Made by a program: the position numbers and the translations under genes. This document shows, one piece after another, positions 26,601-31,569 of a DNA stretch of 64,000 bases. The notes beneath the pieces are model-generated. The model saw only the letters and a list, made by a program, of their open reading frames with translations. It had not been told where the DNA came from and ran no database searches. Numbering within the stretch: the stretch's first letter is position 1; each line of letters opens with the position of its first letter. Source of the DNA: Deltaproteobacteria bacterium (GTDB lineage: Bacteria > Myxococcota > JADLHZ01); the NCBI GenBank assembly GCA_020848545.1, contig JADLHZ010000091.1:1-64000 (forward strand). The letters are read 5' to 3'.

Positions 26601-27662
26601 CGTTTGCCAGCGGCCGACGAAGGATTGCGCGTCGCTCTTCGTCACGCGGGCGAGCAGGGCGTTCGTGACCTCGCCCGCAAACGCGCCGAGTTCGTCTCTG
26701 CGCGCCTCGATGAAGGTGAGCAGCGCGATCTCGGGCGCCGCTGCGACGACCGTGCGCAGGCGATCGCGCGCCGCGACGCGCTCGGTGTCGAGCTCCGCGA
26801 GCCATGCTTTGTGCTGCTGAAAGTCGAAGGCGAAGTCGTTGCCCGTGCGCAGCGTGAGCACGATGCACGCGCGCTCTTCGTCGGCAGCGCCGCGCACGTA
26901 GTCCGCGATCTGCGCGGCGGCGGCGTCCGTGGGCCATTGCAGGAGCGCATACAGCTTCTTCTGCGGATCTTTTTGTGCGGAGAACCAATCGGCGAAGGTG
27001 CCTTCGTCGGCGTTCTGCGCGCCGATCGGCGTGCCGGCTTCGAGGGCGGCCTTCGTGGCGCTCTTTCTGGCGGCGGCGAGCCCGTCGACGTGCTCGCGGA
27101 CGACGGCGAGCTTGCCCGCGAGATCGGCGTCGGCGTTCTTCATCAGCACGTCGAGCACCGCGTCGACGACCCAGGGCGCTTGCCGCAACGGCAGCGCGGC
27201 GCTGCTCGCCGCGCGGTCGAACGCGCGGCGCACGGCATCGCCGGCGGCTTCGGCCTCCTTGTGCTCGCGGATGAACGCGAGGTCCTTCGCGACGGTGTCG
27301 ACGCTGCGCAGTAAGTCCGGCAGCGCGCGCTCGCTGGCGAAGCCGTGCTCGACGTCGAGCGAGAGGTGCGCGAGGTGCTTCTGCGTCTGCGTGTCGATCA
27401 CCCAGCCGCGCGAGCGGGCTTCGTGCGCGCGGCGGGCGGCGTACATTTGCTCGGTCAAGATCTCACGGCGCAACGACGCGACGGCGGGATCGTTCTCGGC
27501 AGCGAGCGCTTCGATGAGCGCTTGCCGATCGCCGTTCGCGGCGTCGCCGAGGAGCGCCAACACCGCCGGCCTCACGCGCGGCCAGCTCAGGCGATTTTCG
27601 AGTGATTCATAGAGCAGACGGGTCGCGAGGCGAAGGCGATCTTCGGCGGAGGTCGGGGCCAT
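20655..27662 (-). CDS. Giant polytopic membrane protein, 2335 residues
   Basis: The start MAPTSAEDRLRLATRLLYES at 27662 is preferred over an in-frame ATG at 27770 that lies in the flanking repeat. The first ~385 residues are soluble and helical with many charged residues. A Pro-rich linker (TPPSEAAPTPAPIVIAEPEP) follows, then more than fifty hydrophobic helices run almost without a break to the C-terminus, which ends with a short basic tail (HKDELLERYAKLRSRFAGWE). The layout recalls DUF2339-type membrane proteins but at more than twice their size, suggesting internal duplication. I see no catalytic motif. The gene is followed directly by the ABC fusion gene and may be co-transcribed with it. 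Function unknown. Confidence 0.8.
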   Translation of the reverse strand: MAPTSAEDRLRLATRLLYESLENRLSWPRVRPAVLALLGDAANGDRQALIEALAAENDPAVASLRREILTEQMYAARRAHEARSRGWVIDTQTQKHLAHLSLDVEHGFASERALPDLLRSVDTVAKDLAFIREHKEAEAAGDAVRRAFDRAASSAALPLRQAPWVVDAVLDVLMKNADADLAGKLAVVREHVDGLAAARKSATKAALEAGTPIGAQNADEGTFADWFSAQKDPQKKLYALLQWPTDAAAAQIADYVRGAADEERACIVLTLRTGNDFAFDFQQHKAWLAELDTERVAARDRLRTVVAAAPEIALLTFIEARRDELGAFAGEVTNALLARVTKSDAQSFVGRWQTALSLEEQSALRGVSVSVATVGATALAPRAPTPPSEAAPTPAPIVIAEPEPPPPPKEPGMLGTLWREHLQGFIIDNWYLVLGLGLVLIGASLLAYYTWDKHWLIRYTLAPAMLAGFTVGVARLGSWLVGKDPKLTGSAALLRGTAVALLPLNFMTVALFADDPDVPLKLATVPLFALVYIVFAAACLVRWTSAMNPAIAKPFALTVVSLNALVFLAPLFSLAGASETLASMQPPLLAGGAYIGLVMCALFLRQNVLPKGAILADKTLVLFMGLSLLFTYAQTQLWVFGYLHVLPEAHLYALLFALAGYLVLSLERELVAFAADAADVTGEDAKRDHKKEASFVGYGLLGFAVLLSLGDPYMRIATLCAVGLVWLADAWKKPTPIGHWIGLTALALGFGCLVLVDGFPRPFVGPLVIALALGQLAVAMAARKHDEQTLAKAAEGMHASLLFLAAITVMGAQWAWHGRAELTGVELLAIAALLLVAGERNARLAFVFTAMFLVAFTLPYFGCVDLDTFELEGNLMPFGLAIAASGWLALVRFVKSPMLLRARSTTLAFYGALAVAALLVRLTAERDSDTNVSSLYATAELAGPIAMALIMVAATYFSRSWIPAVMAGLIVVVLVPDLKAALHIGRSTGFGSALIALALVTASFYLRRAPFLRELPAGDAWMFGEKFPFARHDHTLFTAPLILTMAILTLRTDSVTVFKNGDDPSWAFCAALLVTVISHTLLGVYLGEQRKGRVFVYLAVPVLYMGLSFTNGLFATWRPLDVLVATGVIVHLAYLAYTRALAPRFDFVEPLLAKPMRRLMEQGSLLTTVLAATLLAIGLHPVYAAPLIAFSFYQIVWHGHARMERRYGALLFALGLAVALAVADPEYLASTQTWVRALLERLDYAHSFPAALIVAAFVHLVLLACEPLPRVHTRWLALISPSHTGATLLALLLCLLAAIGGATLPLTPSAVGLIGCTFALSLIVARAERSVPIALFVYLAIAALPLTAPDLGSPVPLIAAIALGLVALTWLVELGAARFPAVFGGGYPITWLSSTRVAPAHVLALVICALGELGMLADFIEQGHLPLLTLAAGFVFASAVGLVARRWQKPILHYAGWSALAFANVLVAMTYLRAPFTAWGLGDAHVIAVGLGVTLLVSSALSYLARDVAMTRTAERSSTLLAIAIIVLLTVKYLVHPDLASMSMQRYAVSGVASYLAALYLRQAARRDPKALWLTALYHFGVTMALWCAALMLPPLRAPGAALVALGVPLLYFYGRAELSRTDDERARYADSATALSFVVVAVYTLRFAVQLLLFADTPPDNGYYHSNAPALIVLGLIMFRLHALRRNGWLATYGGLALMLGSFFIATWPARFSPFQHMGMAALVGMGLAHFWIAFAAYRSPLRSGLMRLGAVSLEAWPSHAWVWSVTLLTAVHVLFALAIGFSPDASALFAPLLFGLVTVVWHLASGWRSSGVFVLGGIELLLALHAAFLVASPIEKGFVVWTVLACFAVLLAGRRLFAWLFNFTAVGRAAFVLALIGMGHALYHHPSSMIGLLVVLLVAVLAGFTPFQRGFRSELPVAEIALVLSVPWLVYFSQAHLDKTPDAVVAPWPLHAVAATLLLLAGLARWLHDAGKPPVLERLGAAAVAFLNERHKPVQIASAAVALLLLLFVRYITWTAPLPLPEIGVVAVAFAAIGYGAWSRGRLHRVAVLFLLAEFCLEQIFETFRYQVVLTNAEVWRPEYDIVAMLIASLALAAVKELVDLEREGVLPVVGTLIGLPIAAISWTVYQGMSLDVALFIIGINSLIFAFMGRNQKESPYNVIAIFGFIAFLLSVFKGKLELTAVHAYVVPVGIGVLALVHLYERVLERSTRANIRLITLAAMLASAGYHALLDDRFPLVFHVSFILLSVAMMAVGGLFRVKLYLVVGFAGAMLDATVLLVKAVADMNRGPRNTLIGAFLLLTGAALVGGAIYYKAHKDELLERYAKLRSRFAGWE

Positions 27663-27711
27663 GTGAGCGGGTAAGTACCAGGGAATGAGCGGGGTGCACG
27701 TGGGATTTCGG

Positions 27712-27729
27712 AATGGCGATGGCGATGGC
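27712..27729. repeat. Short GATGGC run
   Basis: One degenerate (AATGGC) and two perfect copies of the hexamer that is repeated 14 times at 18433-18516. It lies just outside the left inverted repeat of the four-helix-bundle island. Confidence 0.7.
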
Positions 27730-27732
27730 GGC

Positions 27733-27897
27733 CGGTGCGATCGGAAGCGAGGCGAGGCCGCGCCAGCCAACTGCCGCTGGCACTAGCCTCGCACGCTGAC
27801 GATCTCGTCGCAGACGATCGGGCAGCGTCACGTACACGACGCGTGAGTCATCATCCACCTCCGAAGGCGGGGCACAGGAGGTGGATGATGACTCACG
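27733..27897 (+). repeat. Left arm of a 165-base imperfect inverted repeat
   Basis: Its reverse complement aligns without gaps to 29006-29170. The outer 62 bases (27733-27794 against 29109-29170) differ at two positions, the middle 47 bases are diverged, and the inner 56 bases form a hairpin. Both copies read inward, toward each other, and each ends in AGGAGGTGG followed by ATGATGACTCAC. It looks like a duplicated upstream region plus start of the same gene. Confidence 0.85.
27842..27897 (+). promoter_or_regulatory. 21-bp hairpin carrying a ribosome site and start codons, left copy
   Basis: A perfect 21-bp stem (27842-27862 with 27877-27897) encloses a 14-base loop. The 3' arm contains GGAGGTGG and ATGATGACTCAC, so folding of the RNA would sequester both the Shine-Dalgarno and the start codons. 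It now drives only a gene fragment. Confidence 0.75.
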
Positions 27898-27985
27898 AGA
27901 TCGAACACGAAGCGAAGTTGGAAGGTGTTACGAAGCGGCAGTTCGCACACGAAGGGGCCGCGGTGGGCCACTTGCTGACGCCCGG
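27885..27985 (+). pseudogene. 5' fragment of an S23-type four-helix-bundle gene
   Basis: From the hairpin start the frame encodes MMTHEIEHEAKLEGVTKRQF, clearly related to MMTHEADTETEAKYSRYEKL at the start of the intact gene on the other side of the island. After some 20-30 codons the resemblance to the family ends and the frame runs antisense through the small reverse-strand gene below. I read it as a truncated second copy. Confidence 0.55.
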
Positions 27986-27989
27986 GGGC

Positions 27990-28202
27990 TCAGGCCAGAG
28001 CGGCGAGCGTCTTGGTCAATTTCGGAGAGAGCTGGATCTCGGCGAACAGCCTCCGCGGATAGACATAGTCTTCTCCGGACTCATCGATCACACGAACGGC
28101 GCCCACGTCCTTTGCGTCCGGATCAGGGATCAGCGCATAGATCTTGCGCAGCTCGAGCGACGCCCGATAGCCCCCATTCGATACGCATACGGCGAGGCTC
28201 AC
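27990..28202 (-). CDS. Small conserved-looking hypothetical protein
   Basis: 70 residues from a GTG at 28202: SLAVCVSNGGYRASLELRKI, then YALIPDPDAKDVGAVRVIDE and SGEDYVYPRRLF. The compact alpha/beta pattern and the phrase VRVIDESGEDYVYP remind me of small hypothetical proteins found next to a second tiny protein in many bacteria, as here. That is memory, not a search. It lies 7 bases downstream of the companion ORF ending at 28210 and is probably co-transcribed with it. Function unknown. Confidence 0.6.
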   Translation of the reverse strand: MSLAVCVSNGGYRASLELRKIYALIPDPDAKDVGAVRVIDESGEDYVYPRRLFAEIQLSPKLTKTLAALA

Positions 28203-28209
28203 CTTGCGG

Positions 28210-28302
28210 CTAGGCGATGACCCGCTTGACCTTGAATTCTTTCCTGCCAATGCCGTGCGCCTCATACCAGTGGACCTCTGCCGTAAAACTGCGACCTTCC
28301 AT
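28210..28302 (-). CDS. Tiny hypothetical protein, companion of the 70-residue ORF
   Basis: At least 30 residues (MEGRSFTAEVHWYEAHGIGR then a Lys-rich tail). The coding pattern (KGIAKVR) continues up to about 28326, where only a CTG is available, so the true start may be upstream of the ATG at 28302. The sequence looks genuinely protein-coding and pairs with the following ORF. It is too short for standard ORF finders. Function unknown. Confidence 0.5.
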   Translation of the reverse strand: MEGRSFTAEVHWYEAHGIGRKEFKVKRVIA

Positions 28303-28597
28303 TCGTACTTTAGCAATACCCTTCAGTTTACGCCGCCGCCCCTCACTGCTCTCTCGCCCTCTACCTTGGTTTTCATCGCTGCTTCGCGTGTTCGGTCGAT
28401 CCACTCCACCTCTCGGCGCTCGCTGATCGATAGGCGGGGCAACAATAGGTATGAGTGATACCGGGGTGTTCAGGCTCGACCGACTGACCGAGCTTGCCGG
28501 CGATGCCGCCCAAGCGATCGCCGGATGATGTTCTGATCCCCTTCGGACGAAGGGTTGCGGAGTGCTTCGCGGGCTCAGCCGCTGAGCAGAAGCATCG
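28303..28597. other. Non-coding spacer inside the inverted-repeat island
   Basis: About 300 bases with no credible ORF on either strand. It probably contains the promoter of the two small reverse-strand ORFs. G+C appears somewhat lower near 28300-28460 than in surrounding genes. Confidence 0.45.
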
Positions 28598-28631
28598 CGC
28601 TGCCCGCCGGGGGGTCGCCCCGCGGGCAGCG
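28598..28631 (-). terminator. Hairpin downstream of the four-helix-bundle gene
   Basis: A perfect 10-bp stem (CGCTGCCCGC with GCGGGCAGCG) has a G/C-rich 14-base loop and lies 13 bases past the stop of the S23-type gene. No T run follows, so it may be an mRNA 3'-end stabiliser rather than an intrinsic terminator. Confidence 0.5.
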
Positions 28632-28643
28632 TTGCCTGCGGCA

Positions 28644-29018
28644 TCAACCCGCGAGGCCGCGCAACGTCGCCGCGAGCCGGAGCAGGAGTGCGCGCAGCGC
28701 TCGGTACTCGGCTTCGTCGAAGGCACCGAAGTCGAGCGCGATGTCGAGCGCCGCGCCGGCTTCGGTCGCTTCCGAGAGGGCGATGCGGAAGTGCCGCCGG
28801 CCTTCGGCTCCGAAGTGCGACGCTCCTGACGCGAGGTTCGTTTGCGCTCCGACGACGGCACGTTCGAGCTGCGGCCCCGCTTCGCCCGGCAGCCCGCGCA
28901 GCTTCGCCCGCCGCGCCGCGACGAACTGCGTCGCTCGCCGCGCCAACCCGTACGCGTCGAGCTTCTCGTACCGAGAATACTTCGCTTCAGTTTCAGTGTC
29001 GGCTTCGTGAGTCATCAT
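28644..29018 (-). CDS. S23/IVP-type four-helix-bundle protein
   Basis: 124 residues. EKLDAYGLARRATQFVAARR, NLASGASHFGAEGRRHFRIA and ALDIALDFGAFDEAEYRALR are arranged as four helices in the order of S23/IVP proteins, which were first found encoded in intervening sequences of 23S rRNA genes; related bundles (Avd) act with diversity-generating reverse transcriptases. No reverse transcriptase or rRNA is nearby. The start codons (29018 and 29015) lie in the 3' arm of a 21-bp hairpin together with AGGAGGTGG. The members' cellular role is generally unknown. Confidence 0.75.
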   Translation of the reverse strand: MMTHEADTETEAKYSRYEKLDAYGLARRATQFVAARRAKLRGLPGEAGPQLERAVVGAQTNLASGASHFGAEGRRHFRIALSEATEAGAALDIALDFGAFDEAEYRALRALLLRLAATLRGLAG

Positions 29019-29061
29019 CCACCTCCTGTGCCCCGTCCTCGGAGGTGGATGATGACTCACG
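29006..29061 (-). promoter_or_regulatory. 21-bp hairpin carrying the ribosome site and start of the S23-type gene
   Basis: A perfect 21-bp stem (29006-29026 with 29041-29061) with a 14-base loop. On the reverse strand the 3' arm holds GGAGGTGG and ATGATGACTCAC, the translation start of the four-helix-bundle gene. The stem is identical to that of the left copy while the loop has changed, which argues for selection on the pairing. Confidence 0.8.
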
Positions 29062-29170
29062 CGCCGCCCACCTGACGCCGCTCACTCGTCTACGACGCCG
29101 GCTGTGGCGTGCGAGGCCAGTGCCAGCGGCAGTTGGCTGGCACGGCCTCGCCTCGCTTCCGATCGCACCG
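29006..29170 (-). repeat. Right arm of the 165-base imperfect inverted repeat
   Basis: Partner of 27733-27897; see there for the alignment. On the reverse strand it forms the 150-base region upstream of the S23-type gene, so it probably contains that gene's promoter. Confidence 0.85.
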
Positions 29171-29182
29171 CGCCGCAGTGGC

Positions 29183-29212
29183 GATGGCGATGGCGATGGC
29201 GATGGCGATGGC
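29183..29212. repeat. (GATGGC)5 tandem repeat
   Basis: Five perfect copies of the hexamer also found at 18433-18516 and 27712-27729, in the same orientation, just outside the right inverted repeat and 27 bases from the stop of the cyclic-nucleotide-binding gene. Confidence 0.9.
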
Positions 29213-29238
29213 GAATCGAATCGGAGCGGAGTGAGGGG

Positions 29239-29745
29239 CTACTTCTCGCTGCGCTTCTGCGCGACCAACGCCGAGACGCGCTCTTGGCTGATCGCGGTCG
29301 TGCGCATCATCATCGCGAGGTCCGCGCTCGTCGCCTGCAAGCGCTCGGCGAGCACGCGGATGATCTCTCTGTAGATCTTGTTGCCGGCCTTCGGGTTCGA
29401 GGTGCAGAAACGATCGAGCACCGCCTTGTCGACGATCAGGCACTCGGTCTCGAGCGCGGCGACGCAGTTGGCGGTGCGGACGGCGCTGCCCATGAACAGC
29501 GCCATCTCGCCGAAGCAGCCGCCGCCGCCCAGGTAGGCGAGGAAGTGGCCTTCGAGCGACTTCGTCACGTTCACGCCGCCCTTGGCGACGAGGTAAAGCG
29601 CGGTGCCGACGTCGCCTTCTTTGACGATGAACTCACCCGGAAGGTAGCCGCGGCGTTCGACGACGTGCGCGAGATCCATGAGCTCAGCGGCGTCGAGCTG
29701 CGCGAAGAGAAAGTTCTTGCCCAGGATGTCGGCTTCTTCCTGCAC
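29239..29745 (-). CDS. Cyclic-nucleotide-binding domain protein
   Basis: 168 residues. The cNMP-binding jelly roll occupies about 10-125, with PGEFIVKEGDVGTALYLVAK and the phosphate-binding cassette CFGEMALFMGSAVRTANCVA (Arg present, acidic Glu present), so it could bind cAMP or cGMP. A C-terminal helix follows but no winged-helix DNA-binding domain, so it is not a full CRP-type regulator. In this group such stand-alone modules usually act as sensors through partner proteins. It is divergent from a PilZ gene 58 bases away, an arrangement that suggests nucleotide signalling. Confidence 0.85.
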   Translation of the reverse strand: MQEEADILGKNFLFAQLDAAELMDLAHVVERRGYLPGEFIVKEGDVGTALYLVAKGGVNVTKSLEGHFLAYLGGGGCFGEMALFMGSAVRTANCVAALETECLIVDKAVLDRFCTSNPKAGNKIYREIIRVLAERLQATSADLAMMMRTTAISQERVSALVAQKRSEK

Positions 29746-29803
29746 CCAGGTATTTTAACGTCAAAGCCAAGCGGAAAGCCTCTTTTTTGCTATCCTTGCA
29801 GGG

Positions 29804-30136
29804 ATGGTCGAGCCGCCCGAGCCGTCCGACGCATCGCGGCGAAAGTATCCGCGCGCGCGCCTCACCTTCCTCGTGCAGCTGCGTTTTCCGGACTTCGAGA
29901 CCTTCGCGCGCGAGTGGGCGCAAAACCTCTCGGTCGGCGGCCTGTATCTGCAGACTGAAAACCCGCACGACGAAGGCACCCTCGTCGTCGTCAGCTTCAC
30001 CTTGGCGAGCGGCGGCACCTTGATCGAAGCGCTCGCGCGGGTGGTGCACAAGGCCAAGGACGGCATGGGCCTCGAGTTCGTTCAGCTCGACGAAGCATCG
30101 CGGCAAGTCATCGACGAGGTCGTCACGAGAAGCTGA
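29804..30136 (+). CDS. PilZ-domain protein
   Basis: 110 residues forming one PilZ domain. The RKYPRARL motif near residue 13 matches the RxxxR c-di-GMP contact, and NLSVGGLYLQT matches the (D/N)xSxxG motif, so binding of c-di-GMP is plausible. The C-terminal DGMGLEFVQLDEASRQVID is typical of the myxobacterial PilZ group. It faces the cyclic-nucleotide-binding gene head to head, and its last 14 bases overlap the convergent MATE gene. Confidence 0.88.
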   Translation: MVEPPEPSDASRRKYPRARLTFLVQLRFPDFETFAREWAQNLSVGGLYLQTENPHDEGTLVVVSFTLASGGTLIEALARVVHKAKDGMGLEFVQLDEASRQVIDEVVTRS

Positions 30137-31472
30137 GGCGGCGGCTGCGCCTGACCCACACCGCGATCAACATGAGCGCGACGCTGATCAACCCGACGCT
30201 GAGCCCGAGCCACACACCTGGCGCGCGCCATCCGAGCGAGAAGCCGCAGTAGAGCGCGATCGGAAACGCCACGAGCCAGTGGCAGAAGACGTTCGCGAGG
30301 AAAGGGGAGCGCGTGTCGCCGACGCCGCGCAGCGCGCCCGTCGCCGTCACCTGCACTCCGTCGAAGATCTGAAACGCCGCTGCCGCCGGCACCAGCGCCA
30401 AGAATGCGAGCGTCGTCGATTCGCGCGCGCCGAACATGTGGGCGAGCTCGCGGCCGTAGAAGATCAACGCGAGCGAAGAGAGCGACATCACCGCGGCCGA
30501 GAACCCTATGGCGACCTTGCCGCGAAACGCCGCTTCGCGCAGGAGCCCGGCGCCGATCGCATGGCCCACGCGAACGCTCACCGCGTTCGAGACGCCGAGC
30601 GGCGCCATGAACGTGAACGAGATGAGCTGCAGCATCACGTAGTGCGCCGCGAGCGCGTCGGCCTCGAAGCGGGCGATGAGGAAGCCCGCCATGACGAAGA
30701 GGCCGATCTCGAGCGCGACCTGCGCTGCGGCAGGGACGCCGAGGATGAGCATCTGGTTCCAGAGCACGCGATCGTAGCCAAGGTCTTTTCGGCGCAGCGG
30801 GTAGTCACTGCGCCAGAGGACGAGCGCGAAGCCGAGCGCCATCACCCAGCGCGCGCACGTCGTCGCGATCGCCGCGCCTTCGACGCCGAGCGCAGGGAAG
30901 CCGAAGCGCCCGTAAATGAGCACGACGTCGAAGCCATAGTTGAAGACGTTGGCGAAGACCGCGATGAGCATGACCGGTAGGGATCGATCGTGCGCCTGCA
31001 AGTACTTGCTCGCGGCGAAGGTGAAGAAGAGCGCAGGCAAGCCGGGCACCGTCCAGAGGACGAAGCTCTTGGCCAGCGGCACGACGCTCGGCTCGAGCCC
31101 GGCGCGATCGAGCTTCCCCACGGTGAAGAGCATGGCGATCGCCGCAAACGCGCAGACGCACGCGCCGAGGCCCAGCGACTGCATGAACACGCGTGCCGCG
31201 TAGGGTCGGTCGCCGCGGCCGATCGCCTGGCTGACGAGCGTGTCCAAGCAGAGCAGGACGCTCGCGCACGAGAAGCCGATGCCGAAGAACACGTTGCCGC
31301 CGAGCCCGACCGCGCCGATCGCCTCGGGCCCGAGCGGCGCGACCAAGTAGATGTCGGTGAGCCCCATCGCCGAGTGGGCGAGGTTCGAGACGATGATCGG
31401 GAAGCCGAGCAGGAGGAGGGCGCGAAGCTCGGAGAATGCACGAGGGAACACGACGGAGGGGAACCTATGCAC
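30123..31472 (-). CDS. MATE-family multidrug/Na+ or H+ antiporter
   Basis: 449 residues with twelve hydrophobic helices in two similar halves. The N-terminal half begins LLLLGFPIIVSNLAHSAMGL and DIYLVAPLGPEAIGAVGLGG, the classic MATE start; the second half repeats it with MLILGVPAAAQVALEIGLF. MATE proteins export cationic drugs or metabolites using ion gradients. The gene stands alone on the reverse strand, converging with the PilZ gene. The substrate cannot be inferred. Confidence 0.9.
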   Translation of the reverse strand: MHRFPSVVFPRAFSELRALLLLGFPIIVSNLAHSAMGLTDIYLVAPLGPEAIGAVGLGGNVFFGIGFSCASVLLCLDTLVSQAIGRGDRPYAARVFMQSLGLGACVCAFAAIAMLFTVGKLDRAGLEPSVVPLAKSFVLWTVPGLPALFFTFAASKYLQAHDRSLPVMLIAVFANVFNYGFDVVLIYGRFGFPALGVEGAAIATTCARWVMALGFALVLWRSDYPLRRKDLGYDRVLWNQMLILGVPAAAQVALEIGLFVMAGFLIARFEADALAAHYVMLQLISFTFMAPLGVSNAVSVRVGHAIGAGLLREAAFRGKVAIGFSAAVMSLSSLALIFYGRELAHMFGARESTTLAFLALVPAAAAFQIFDGVQVTATGALRGVGDTRSPFLANVFCHWLVAFPIALYCGFSLGWRAPGVWLGLSVGLISVALMLIAVWVRRSRRLSFS

Positions 31473-31569
31473 ATGAAGACAGGAAGACAGGAAGGTGGAA
31501 AACGATCGTCTACGAAATCCAACCCTGCTTTGGGCTTCTCATCGTACGAAGAGCATCAACTCGGTGCGT
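31473..31569. other. Short intergenic gap
   Basis: About 100 bases between the helical-repeat gene and the MATE gene, both on the reverse strand. A promoter for the MATE gene is expected here; no clear motif or terminator was recognised. Confidence 0.3.

Noticed and set aside
28303-28643. Long frames across the island spacer
   Set aside because: All are Arg/Ser-rich, overlap each other on both strands and lack starts with ribosome sites.
27842-29061. CRISPR-like or attachment-site interpretation of the repeated hairpins
   Set aside because: Only two inverted copies with a gene start inside each; no regular spacer array, integrase or tRNA is present.
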